Positions 46,243 through 54,730 of a stretch of DNA of 64,000 nucleotides are shown in pieces. The notes under the pieces were generated by a model. It searched no databases. It was not told the DNA's origin and saw nothing but the letters and a program-made list of their open reading frames with translations. Source of the stretch: Neisseriaceae bacterium CLB008 (GTDB lineage Bacteria > Pseudomonadota > Gammaproteobacteria > Burkholderiales > Neisseriaceae); assembly GCA_041228285.1 (NCBI GenBank), contig CP166133.1:1736001-1800000 (forward strand). Direction: 5' to 3'. Within the stretch, counting starts at the first letter, position 1. Every line of letters starts with the position of its first letter. The position numbers and the translations under genes were made by a program.

Positions 46243-46380
46243 ATGAATACGATTAAAAAAATCATGTTGGGCCTGTTGATTTTAATTATCCCAGGCGGCA
46301 GCGTTTTAGGGGCCTACCTCATCAAAAAACGCTATGATGCGCACAAACAGCACGATCATGCGCCCCATGACCTAAGCTAA
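46243..46380 (+). CDS. 45-residue single-pass membrane protein
   Basis: A short reading frame: MNTIKK, one membrane helix (IMLGLLILIIPGGSVLGAYL), a basic stop-transfer KKR and a histidine-rich tail (HKQHDHAPHDLS). The clear topology and the 12-base spacing after the preceding gene make it believable, though no strong ribosome-binding site is seen. Family unknown. Confidence 0.5.
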   Translation: MNTIKKIMLGLLILIIPGGSVLGAYLIKKRYDAHKQHDHAPHDLS

Positions 46381-46614
46381 ATCAGCCCGGCACCCTCCAG
46401 CCAAGCCACATTCTTGCCCGCTAGGGTTAAAAGCGCTGCGACCAAACGATCGGGTTTATTTTCTGGCCCACTTTTACGCTGCGATCGCGCCCCTTGGACG
46501 CCCTGACCCGTAAACTGATACAATAAAAGCCCTCTTCCATCTGAGACGCTTGGCAGCATGGCCGCAGCGCCACAGATCGACACACAACGCCTAGTTGGCC
46601 AAGGATCCTCATTC

Positions 46615-47382
46615 ATGAATCGCCGCATTACCCTTAAGTCTCCCGAAGAAATCGCCTGCGCACGCCGTGCGGGCAAGCTCGCTGCCGAAGTATTGAGTAT
46701 GATTGCCCCCCATGTTCAAGCCGGTGTGACCACAGCAGAACTAGACCGAATCTGTCATGACTATATCGTGCATAAACAAAAAACCATTCCCGCCAACATT
46801 GGCTACCATGGTTTTCAGCATACTTTATGCACGTCCGTGAACCACGTTATCTGCCACGGCATTCCTTCTGATCAAGTATTAAAAGACGGGGACATCATCA
46901 ATATTGACGTCGCCATTATTAAAGATGGATGGTTTGGCGACACCAGCCGCATGTATTACGTCGGCGAACCCAGCCCGCTGGCGCGCAAGCTGTGTGACAC
47001 CACGTTTGACGCCATGATGGCGGGGATTGAACAGGTCAAACCCGGCGCTACCTTGGGTGACGTGGGCTACGCCATCCAAACCGTGGCCCACCAGGCTGGT
47101 TTTAGCGTGGTACGCGAATATTGCGGCCACGGCATTGGTAAGATTTACCATGATGAACCACAGGTATTGCATTACGGCACGCCTGGTAAAGGTGTGAAAT
47201 TAGAAACCGGCATGGTGTTTACCATTGAACCCATGATTAATGCCGGTAAACGCCACAGCAAAGAGCTTGCCGATGGCTGGACCGTCATCACCCAAGACCA
47301 TTCGCTTTCCGCCCAATGGGAGCACATGGTAGCGGTGACCGACAGCGGATTTGAGATTTTGACGCCTTGGCCAGACGCCTAG
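46615..47382 (+). CDS. map: Type I methionine aminopeptidase
   Basis: Removes initiator methionine from new proteins. 255 residues from ATG 46615, which has AAGGA upstream. Metal ligands are visible in NIDVAIIKDGWFGDTSRM (two Asp), CGHGIGKIYHDEP (His), FTIEPM (Glu) and SAQWEHMVAVT (Glu). A longer in-frame start at 46558 is rejected. The 234 bases before it contain no gene. Confidence 0.96.
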   Translation: MNRRITLKSPEEIACARRAGKLAAEVLSMIAPHVQAGVTTAELDRICHDYIVHKQKTIPANIGYHGFQHTLCTSVNHVICHGIPSDQVLKDGDIINIDVAIIKDGWFGDTSRMYYVGEPSPLARKLCDTTFDAMMAGIEQVKPGATLGDVGYAIQTVAHQAGFSVVREYCGHGIGKIYHDEPQVLHYGTPGKGVKLETGMVFTIEPMINAGKRHSKELADGWTVITQDHSLSAQWEHMVAVTDSGFEILTPWPDA

Positions 47383-47441
47383 CCTCAGGCCTGTAGGCCA
47401 CGGCACTACATCAGATGCCTTGGGCCTAACGCCTCAGCTTA

Positions 47442-47918
47442 CTATGGCGCCAGCTGTTCTTGGCGCAGCAACCGCCAGCTACCGATCTCAATCGTGTAGC
47501 GAGTCAATAAGCTGGGGCAGCAGCGCGCGTCATCCGGCGCCATTTGTCTCATGGTGACCTGAATGGTTTGCTCATCAGAAGCAATGGACTCAACGCTGCC
47601 CCAAATGTCTAGGTCGGCCAAAATATTCGCCGCCACAATCTGATAACGCAACGCCCCTGAACCACTAGGCTTACCCTGCAAGGCTGTAATCACCTGCCTT
47701 GGCATGCCGTTGCCGCCATGACCACAAAAATCGGCATGGGTGGCCAAGTACGTTGCATGGCCAATGTATTGCAGTTCGGCGTCGGCCTGTCTCGCACAAA
47801 AGGCCTTATCGGCGTACGCTTCAAACACCTGAATGGCTTGTTTGGGAACTGCTGCCGTCTTCGCGCCGACCATCCCACTACAAAGCCCCATATAGATCAA
47901 AACCAGCTGTTTCACCAT
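47442..47918 (-). CDS. Predicted periplasmic protein of unknown function
   Basis: 158 residues; a signal peptide (MVKQLVLIYMGLCSGMVGA) with likely cleavage before KTAA. The mature part has five or six cysteines (FCARQ, FCGHG, RCCPS), possibly in disulfides. No family recognised. The ribosome-binding site is poor. Confidence 0.55.
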   Translation of the reverse strand: MVKQLVLIYMGLCSGMVGAKTAAVPKQAIQVFEAYADKAFCARQADAELQYIGHATYLATHADFCGHGGNGMPRQVITALQGKPSGSGALRYQIVAANILADLDIWGSVESIASDEQTIQVTMRQMAPDDARCCPSLLTRYTIEIGSWRLLRQEQLAP

Positions 47919-48003
47919 AATGACTGACTCAGTTAAAATAAGCTGAATTCTAGCCGATTTTAAAAACCATCACCATCAAGATTTTTGCCTACGGTTTAAC
48001 CCT

Positions 48004-48444
48004 TTAGGCTTCGTGCACCTGCCACGCCTGACCTGCCCAATGACACATCAGACGATAACGTTTACTACGGTCCACCTTTTTCAACATCGCCAACAAAGCC
48101 TCTACCGTCAAATTCGGCTGAATCTTACTGATGTATAAGGTTCTGATCATAAAGTCAGCAGCCACAGGGATCACCGTCACTTCCTGCTCCCATTGAATAA
48201 TGGACTCTGCGCCTACGCCAATCATTGCGCCCAATTCTGGGCGGTTAAGTCCCAGCTGCAAACGTAAAAAACGCACTGCGCGCCCCGTTAGCACAGCGTC
48301 CGACAAAAATAAAATACGTGCAATCTCACGGTCTAACCCTTGAATCGACTCCACCTGAGCCTGCTCAGCATCCTCGCCGGCCACCCTCACATAACCGTTG
48401 GCCAACCAAACATTCGCCATGCCACTTTGTTTATACTGATACAT
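48004..48444 (-). CDS. HTH transcriptional regulator, MqsA/HigA-like C-terminal domain
   Basis: 146 residues. The opening MYQYKQSGMANVWLANGY is followed by an HTH region (FLRLQLGLNRPELGAMIGVGAESIIQWEQ) like the DNA-binding half of MqsA-type antitoxins, but without their zinc-binding CxxC part. No toxin gene is adjacent, so it may be a stand-alone regulator. AGGAGG six bases before ATG 48444 fixes the start. Confidence 0.75.
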   Translation of the reverse strand: MYQYKQSGMANVWLANGYVRVAGEDAEQAQVESIQGLDREIARILFLSDAVLTGRAVRFLRLQLGLNRPELGAMIGVGAESIIQWEQEVTVIPVAADFMIRTLYISKIQPNLTVEALLAMLKKVDRSKRYRLMCHWAGQAWQVHEA

Positions 48445-48555
48445 GATTGCCTCCTCATTCGCCGTACTGAACACATGCGGATCATGCTACACGGCACCAT
48501 TATAAAATGCCATATGATTATTCAAGCGTCAATGTATATCAACCGCCATTCAGCA

Positions 48556-48581
48556 TAAAAAAACCCCTCACTTGAGGGGTT
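48556..48581 (-). terminator. Intrinsic terminator after autotransporter B
   Basis: AACCCCTC-ACTT-GAGGGGTT; T7 follows on the minus strand. Confidence 0.85.
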
Positions 48582-48606
48582 CCTGAACCAATGATGGGCT
48601 CACTCA

Positions 48607-51381
48607 TCATTTCCATGAATATTTAAAGCCTACCGTGCCACGATAACCTTCACGCTTATCGCCGCCAAATGAATGCTCATAACGTGCATCGGCATAAACG
48701 TAAGAAGCTTCACTGGTGGGTATTTGCAAGCCCAGGCCTAATTCACCCCAGGTTTGGTTATACGTCTCCCGAATCGAAGCGTGGTCAATACGAACCGCTT
48801 TAGGCTTAACAAAATCATGCCATACGTTCACCAGGCCATAAAACTGTTGGCCTTGCTCTGGCGCTTCACTAGGCTGATACACCACTCGAGTTCCTAAGCG
48901 GCCACGCACGCCGTGGTTACTGTCTTGGCTAATGGATTTCAAGCCATCATTAAAGCTATCCAAATTAAGGTATTGATACACCAGCTGTGCCTGCGGCTCA
49001 ACCGTCCATTGGCTGTTTTTAATTAAGTAAGGCTGGCCCACTTCGACCGATGCGGCTGCGCCCCAACCATGCTGGCTCGCATCCACACCATTACGGGCTT
49101 TATAGCGGTTACGCAAATACGAAACCTGGCCCACCCAATCCACATAACCACCGCTCTGGGCATAATAGGTATGGTAAACACCCACAGTAGCCGCATCCGT
49201 TTGGGTCTTGCCAGTGTAACGCTGGCCCACCACAACGCCATTTTGTACATGGTGGCGATCAAAATAATCATTGGCATAGTGACCATACGAGGCCATCAGG
49301 CCAGTATGTTGGCTAGAGCCATCGGCTTCATTGTGGTTGACGGCAACATCGCGACCAAACTGCAGCACAACCTGCTCACCGTCTTGATTCAATCGGCCCT
49401 TACCTTCGGCCTCCAAATGTTTCACCACCACGCGGCCCCAGCTTTGTGGCCGTGTTTTTTGCGCCTGACCATCCCCCACCCGTTCATGCAGCGTACCCAA
49501 GGTGGTGTAGCCTAGCTCCATATTCGCATAAGCCATTTGGGCATAGGCGGACACTTCAGGCGCAATAATTTCAGGCTTCACAATTGGAGGATCAATGATG
49601 GGAGGATCAATCGGGGGATCGATAGGCGGATCAATGGGCGGATCAATTGGCGGATCAGGGTCCAGCGCCTCTAAGGTCCAGCGAAAATCATCGCCGACGC
49701 GGGCCAGCTGCGCCTCACCCAGGCCTTTGGTTCTGATCGTCCCGACAAATGCGCCGTCGCTGGCACCGCCGGTTTTCACCACATACACACTGTTCAGCAC
49801 ATCTTGGCTTGGGGCCACATCACCATCAATCACCATCACCTTACCGTCTTTGCCAATGGGAACAACCTGTGTGTTACCACTCGCTTGGCCCGTAATGATC
49901 AGCACATCAGATTGAGAATCTTCTCCATTAGGTCCGCCTGGCGCTAGCCATTCGGTATTCATCTGCACCACACCATTTTTACCCGTGTAGTCTCCATTAA
50001 TGGTGAACGTATTCTGGTAGCGGTTGTTAGGGCCAGCTAAGGAAATCACGCCAGAGGCGCTGGTGACGTCACCATTGAGCACAAAGTCTTTTTGCGTAGG
50101 ATCAGCGACTCCTGAGGTCACGTCTAAGACAGCACCGTCCGCCAAGATGAGCTGATTTAACGTTGATTCTTGCGTCATCTGCCAGCGGCTTTGATCGCCA
50201 GACAGTGCCACATTAACCGTAGAATCGACATCTTGTGTGGTAAAGCCTTTAAACTGAGAGCCATTCGTCATGTTTAAATCAACCGTACCGCCCTCGACAG
50301 CAGAGAGTCCACCATTCATCAAAAATCGACCGCCAGAGGCATGAACCTCGGTACCAATGGTGGTGTCGGTGTCGGTATAGGCCAAATCTACATAGCCACT
50401 TTGGATCACCGAGCCTGCGCCCTTAGCCTGCATGACCACTTCAGTAGCAGAGCCTGATTGATTGATATTGGCATCACCCGTCAGCAAAATCGTGCCGGAG
50501 CGCTCCTCCGCCACCTGCCCAGCATTGTTGGTGCCGGTGTTTTGTTTCTCAGTCGACGCATACAGATGGTAAGCCCCTTCCGGCGCCGTAACGGTCACAT
50601 TATTGCCCAGCTGAATCAAGCCACCTTTATTGGCATAAACCGCAGCACCTTGCTGGTTTGCGCTTGACTGCCCTGCGGATGAAATCACTGCATTGTCACC
50701 GATAAAGACGTAGGACCTGCCTTTATTGTTGTTACGGTGCCCCTTAAGCAGCCAATCTAGTGTGCCAAAACCACTGATGTCCTCATCTCGGTTACCCGCA
50801 TAAACAGCATAACCTGTCGATTCAGTCTTGTTGTCCACCTTAGTGCCGGTTTGCTCAATGGTGAAGTTATCCCCCAAGATGATGATGGATTCCGACCCAG
50901 CTCCGAGGTTATTATTGGCCCGAACGGCAATGGCATCGGCGCTGATTTTACCTTCGGAGCCGCTTAAGATCACCGTATTGTTGGCCACTTCATTAGGATC
51001 ACTACCAGGTCCACCTTTGGCGCCTAAATTAATGCCATCAGAGCCAGAGCCAGAGGCAGAAATGTCTACCTTACCTTGAGCAACAAAAAAACTGCCTTTA
51101 TTGCCATTACTTCGAATCCCATCGGCCTTACTGCCCGTGGTTTCAATGGTCAAGTCATTAAAGTTATGCTTCGTTGAACTCAAATACACGCCGTAACCCT
51201 GTAATGGTTTAATCCCACCAGGCTTATCCGTGTAAATAAACACGTCATCACCCGATTTTGCACCGCAGTAATACAAAGTATTGCTGCAGACCACATTATC
51301 GGCCCAAACAGCACCGCCCATCACCATGGTTAACGAGGAAATTAAGATCGCGATTTTTTTGTGGGGCATTGAAGGTTTCAT
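48607..51381 (-). CDS. Autotransporter (type Va) with proline-rich linker, copy B
   Basis: 924 residues. A signal peptide ends near VWA-DNVV; the passenger is a long beta-repeat region with GYGVYLSS, TTGSKADGI, SGSGSDGINLG, GYAVYAGNRD and GAAVYANKGG, each mirrored in copy A. The linker PDPPIDPPIDPPIDPP lies near 574-600, and a C-terminal barrel of about 290 residues follows. It ends GFKYSWK rather than in phenylalanine. The gene is about 300 bases longer than copy A, mostly through passenger insertions. TTAGGAG lies upstream of the ATG. No enzymatic motif is visible; likely a surface adhesin or similar. Confidence 0.88.
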   Translation of the reverse strand: MKPSMPHKKIAILISSLTMVMGGAVWADNVVCSNTLYYCGAKSGDDVFIYTDKPGGIKPLQGYGVYLSSTKHNFNDLTIETTGSKADGIRSNGNKGSFFVAQGKVDISASGSGSDGINLGAKGGPGSDPNEVANNTVILSGSEGKISADAIAVRANNNLGAGSESIIILGDNFTIEQTGTKVDNKTESTGYAVYAGNRDEDISGFGTLDWLLKGHRNNNKGRSYVFIGDNAVISSAGQSSANQQGAAVYANKGGLIQLGNNVTVTAPEGAYHLYASTEKQNTGTNNAGQVAEERSGTILLTGDANINQSGSATEVVMQAKGAGSVIQSGYVDLAYTDTDTTIGTEVHASGGRFLMNGGLSAVEGGTVDLNMTNGSQFKGFTTQDVDSTVNVALSGDQSRWQMTQESTLNQLILADGAVLDVTSGVADPTQKDFVLNGDVTSASGVISLAGPNNRYQNTFTINGDYTGKNGVVQMNTEWLAPGGPNGEDSQSDVLIITGQASGNTQVVPIGKDGKVMVIDGDVAPSQDVLNSVYVVKTGGASDGAFVGTIRTKGLGEAQLARVGDDFRWTLEALDPDPPIDPPIDPPIDPPIDPPIIDPPIVKPEIIAPEVSAYAQMAYANMELGYTTLGTLHERVGDGQAQKTRPQSWGRVVVKHLEAEGKGRLNQDGEQVVLQFGRDVAVNHNEADGSSQHTGLMASYGHYANDYFDRHHVQNGVVVGQRYTGKTQTDAATVGVYHTYYAQSGGYVDWVGQVSYLRNRYKARNGVDASQHGWGAAASVEVGQPYLIKNSQWTVEPQAQLVYQYLNLDSFNDGLKSISQDSNHGVRGRLGTRVVYQPSEAPEQGQQFYGLVNVWHDFVKPKAVRIDHASIRETYNQTWGELGLGLQIPTSEASYVYADARYEHSFGGDKREGYRGTVGFKYSWK

Positions 51382-51677
51382 GACACACTCCTAATCGTTG
51401 TTTACAATAATATTTATGATATATTTAGTATACGAATCAGAAGTGTTATGAAATGTTAACAAACTGTAAATTAAAGCAATTTTACGTATATTTATGTAAT
51501 TTATTTAGACTCAAAACAACCGCCTAGCCCAGCCTATTTCATGCCGCATTTTTACAGAAACTGGCCACTAAGCTCATGCCCATCTATCGTCAAAATCACT
51601 GTCCTACAAAGGCGAGACGGGTAGAAAAAACAGCGTTAATCGCGCAAGATTCACACAGTTTCCCCTTCAAACACCCA
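51382..51677. promoter_or_regulatory. AT-rich region upstream of autotransporter B
   Basis: About 300 bases without a gene. On the minus strand a TATACT near 51431-51436 is a possible -10, but I see no good -35 at the right distance. No palindrome stands out. Confidence 0.3.
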
Positions 51678-51705
51678 CAAAAAAAGCCGTGTATTCACAC
51701 GGCTT
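51678..51705 (-). terminator. Intrinsic terminator after the cytochrome operon
   Basis: AAGCCGTGT/ACACGGCTT with a 4-base loop; T7 follows on the minus strand. Confidence 0.85.
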
Positions 51706-51729
51706 TCGCTTCCTCTTTCTCCTACTTAC

Positions 51730-52626
51730 TTAATAACGTGCATCTTTGGGCTTGTTACCATTAGGCCAATCATTCACTTTGCCGGCAAAATCAGGCCGTG
51801 GCTGATGGGTAAAGTATTCGGCAATGTCTACGGCATCTTGATCCGTCAGCACCCCACCTTGACCCCACACGCCATGCTTTTGCACCGACATGGGCATATT
51901 GTCTCGAATAAAGGCGGCTGCCTTATAGGTTCTGGCCAAACCAGCACCAATATTAAAGGACTGCTCACCCCATAACGGTGGGAACACTGCGTTACCGCGC
52001 GCATCATTCATGCCTTCGCCGTTATCACCATGACAGCTGGCACACTGCTGGGCATAAAGCTGTTTACCACGCTCAGGGTTGGGTTCAATGCTGTCATCAA
52101 TCTTCCCCCCCACATCGATCTGTACCTGCGCACCTTTAGGCAAACCTTCGCTCAGCCAGGCCATATAGGCCAGCATCGCCTGCATTTCTCTACTGTCCAC
52201 CGCAAGCGGCTTACCGTTCATCGAGCGTTGGAAGCAACCATTAATACGCATCGGCAAATCCACCATTTTACCCGCCCGCGGCATTTTCTTAGGGTAGCTA
52301 TTATAGGCATTCACATAGTGCGCTCCTTTTTCTTCCTTACCATTACCCATGTGGCAGCTGTTACAGTTCATTTGTGCGCCTACATTATTGGGCAACAGCC
52401 GCTTGGTTTCATTCAATAGACGACCACCGTACAAAATCAAATCACGGTTCTCATGCTCAGCTAAATCTTTCTGATTAGGTACGCTGTAATCCGTTTTGAC
52501 AATTTCATCGCCCACCTTAACTTCATATTGACTAGGCTTGGCCGCAGTAGGCTGATCAGAACAGGCTGCAACGGCAAGCATTAAGGGAATGGCGGCCAGC
52601 AAGGAGGCTAGTTTCAATGGTTTCAT
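51730..52626 (-). CDS. tsdA: Diheme cytochrome c lipoprotein, TsdA (thiosulfate dehydrogenase)-like
   Basis: 298 residues. A signal with lipobox-like VAAC suggests membrane anchoring. Two haem sites: NCNSCHMG near residue 90 and CASCHG near 195. The stretch RLLPNNVGAQMNCNSCH, then RINGCFQRSMNGKPLAVDS, PPLWGEQSFNIGAGL and NMPMS matches TsdA enzymes, which oxidise thiosulfate to tetrathionate; the Cys in INGC is a good candidate for the unusual haem ligand of TsdA. Its ATG overlaps the upstream cytochrome stop by four bases. The substrate is inferred, not shown. Confidence 0.65.
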   Translation of the reverse strand: MKPLKLASLLAAIPLMLAVAACSDQPTAAKPSQYEVKVGDEIVKTDYSVPNQKDLAEHENRDLILYGGRLLNETKRLLPNNVGAQMNCNSCHMGNGKEEKGAHYVNAYNSYPKKMPRAGKMVDLPMRINGCFQRSMNGKPLAVDSREMQAMLAYMAWLSEGLPKGAQVQIDVGGKIDDSIEPNPERGKQLYAQQCASCHGDNGEGMNDARGNAVFPPLWGEQSFNIGAGLARTYKAAAFIRDNMPMSVQKHGVWGQGGVLTDQDAVDIAEYFTHQPRPDFAGKVNDWPNGNKPKDARY

Positions 52627-53963
52627 TGTTTCTCTCCCAAATAATGGGGTGATTTCTTCTCTAAGAAGCGACGGATTTCAGTCACGTCCTTAGTCTCAAT
52701 ACGCGGCGCATTATTGGTCCACTCGGTGCGCACAAAGTTGACAATGTCTTTCACGTCTTCATCGCTGAGCTTATTAAACGCCGGCATGGTAAATGCCATC
52801 TTGTCGTGCGGCGTGTCCGCCATACGGCCACCCTCTAAGGTCACTTGGATCACCGACTGGGCATTGTTGGCCACGACGGCACTGTTGTCATCCATGGCTG
52901 GGAAAATCCGTGGGACACCCTTACCATCAGCCCGATGGCAAACAATACAATTTTCTGTGTACAGCAAAGCACCGCGGCTGGTATCCGTACCGTCCAATAA
53001 GGCTTGGGTGGTTTTATCTTCTTGAGTCGGTCGCTCTAGGGGACGACCCGAGGTAGCAGGCAAAGATTTTAAATATTTCGCCATGGCGCCTAGGTCTTCA
53101 GTGGTCATGTGTTGAGTGCTGTGTTCCACCACATCGGCCATGGCGCCGAACGCAATGATCTTATCGGTGCGGCCGGTTTGCAAGAACTGAGTAATATCCG
53201 CCTCGCTCCACTCGCCCAAACCATTGCCCTCACCGCGCAAGCTCTTCGCTCGCCAGCCATCCACTACCGCACCAGACAAGAAGCTGTCGTTATCGGCCAT
53301 ACTCATGGCTTTTTCTTGGTAGGCCACACCACGTGGTGTATGGCAAGCACCACAGTGTCCAGGGCCTTCTACTAGATAGGCACCACGCTTGGTTTGTGCA
53401 TCCCACTCAGAATGAGGCTTAAACTCACGCGAGGGCGCAAACAGCGCCTGCCAATAAGCAACTGGCCAACGCATACTCATTACCGTTGGCAAGGTAGACG
53501 CTTGGTTCTCTTGCTTCACTGGCTTCACTTCAGTCATAAAGTAGGCGTACATCGCCTCCACGTCTTCATCCGGCATAATGGTATAAGAAGGATAAGGCAT
53601 AGCAGGATACAAGGGGGCACCGTCTTGACGTACCCCATGTTTTACCGCATTGGCAAACTGGGCCAATGAGTAGCCACCAATACCTGTCTCCACGTCAGGC
53701 GTAATATTGGTCGAGTAAATCGCCCCAACTGGGGTTTGCATCGCCAGCCCGCCTGCGTAGGGCGCGCCACCAGGCACACTATGACAGGCAAAGCAGTCGG
53801 AGCTTTGCGCCACGTATTGGCCCCGCTGTACCACATCGGCACTGGCAGTTAATTTAGGCTCAATGGTTTGTTGTCGAGCAGACATCAGGGCATGCGATCC
53901 ACCGTAGGCGGCAACAACGCCAATCACGGCCAAGGCACTCAATGTGAAATAGATTTTTTTCAT
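52623..53963 (-). CDS. Triheme cytochrome c
   Basis: 446 residues with an N-terminal anchor or signal (KKIYFTLSALAVIGVVAAYGG) and three CxxCH haem sites: CFACH, CGACH and CIVCH. The spacing and motifs (GGLAMQTPVGAIYSTNITPD, MPYPSYTIMPDEDVEAMYAYF) match the membrane cytochrome subunits of alcohol and gluconate dehydrogenases, which pass electrons to the respiratory chain. No dehydrogenase partner of that kind is here; the coupled gene is TsdA-like. Start is ATG 53963 with AAGGAA upstream; the longer in-frame reading to 54059 would run into the FNR box. Confidence 0.88.
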   Translation of the reverse strand: MKKIYFTLSALAVIGVVAAYGGSHALMSARQQTIEPKLTASADVVQRGQYVAQSSDCFACHSVPGGAPYAGGLAMQTPVGAIYSTNITPDVETGIGGYSLAQFANAVKHGVRQDGAPLYPAMPYPSYTIMPDEDVEAMYAYFMTEVKPVKQENQASTLPTVMSMRWPVAYWQALFAPSREFKPHSEWDAQTKRGAYLVEGPGHCGACHTPRGVAYQEKAMSMADNDSFLSGAVVDGWRAKSLRGEGNGLGEWSEADITQFLQTGRTDKIIAFGAMADVVEHSTQHMTTEDLGAMAKYLKSLPATSGRPLERPTQEDKTTQALLDGTDTSRGALLYTENCIVCHRADGKGVPRIFPAMDDNSAVVANNAQSVIQVTLEGGRMADTPHDKMAFTMPAFNKLSDEDVKDIVNFVRTEWTNNAPRIETKDVTEIRRFLEKKSPHYLGEKQ

Positions 53964-54012
53964 AGGATGTTCCTTATTGTTGCGCCTATTTTTCCCTTTT
54001 GCCCTGTACGCG

Positions 54013-54059
54013 TATATTGTGGAAAACCACATACCCCTTAGCCTATTGATGTGCATCAA
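54013..54059 (-). promoter_or_regulatory. FNR-type box and -10 region of the cytochrome operon
   Basis: TTGAT-GTGC-ATCAA (54046-54059) is a perfect FNR consensus. A possible -10, CAATAT (54019-54014), lies downstream on the minus strand, putting the box roughly 45 bases before the likely start. The other part of the gap to 54406 is AT-rich and without genes. Confidence 0.65.
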
Positions 54060-54406
54060 GCAGACAATCTCTGCCCTTTTCTTTCTCCTAAATAGCGGAT
54101 CACATAGGCTCTTGAAAGCAAAAAGAAAACGTTAACCATCCAGTTCAACTCTAAGACAACACACCCTCTACACGCTATAAATAGCCTGCATGAAACCGTT
54201 TCCCTTAAAAATAAGGCCCCCAGCCACGCACAACCCAAACCAAAATCACTATTTTCAAATAAAATATATAGATATTTCCGATGGTTATAGTATGATGATT
54301 TATAAATAAGTATTTAATAATAAAGCCAGCTACGCTTTTAGTATCCTCCGTAGTGGTGCTTTAAAACGAACTCGAACTTAAAACCACATACCCCGAAGGA
54401 ATAACT

Positions 54407-54655
54407 ATGCTTAGTTTAGTTATCGCTTGCGCTCCTTGTGCCGTTAAGTGCTTAGATACTTTAGAACAAGAAGTATTGACGCTGGGTTCGGTTAGAAAAA
54501 TACAGGGATTGATCTGGCACCTAGACACAATCCACTCCGTGACTTTTGTGCGTAGCCGTATCGAGGCCCATACTGGGCCAAATCATGCCCATCAAGTGAT
54601 CAACGTCACCTATCTAGATGCCGATGCCGTGATTCACTATCTACAGCTTTCCTAA
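54407..54655 (+). CDS. Small hypothetical protein
   Basis: 82 residues with a cysteine cluster near the start (ACAPCAVKC) and mixed alpha/beta character (VTFVRSRIEAH, VINVTYLDADAVIHYL). No signal peptide in the strict sense and no family recognised. GAAGGAATAACT before the ATG is a good ribosome-binding site. It is divergent from the cytochrome operon. Confidence 0.6.
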   Translation: MLSLVIACAPCAVKCLDTLEQEVLTLGSVRKIQGLIWHLDTIHSVTFVRSRIEAHTGPNHAHQVINVTYLDADAVIHYLQLS

Positions 54656-54730
54656 ACGCCTACCCTTGCTTTCGACCAAAGCGCGCTTATGTGCTTCAAT
54701 CAATATGATGCATACTCACTAACTCAGCCC

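Noticed and set aside
46377-46676. 99-codon minus-strand frame before map
   Set aside because: It overlaps the map start region, has no ribosome-binding site and arginine-rich composition typical of antisense reading.
54056-54238. 60-codon minus-strand frame upstream of the cytochrome operon
   Set aside because: It runs into the FNR box and promoter and shows no ribosome-binding site.
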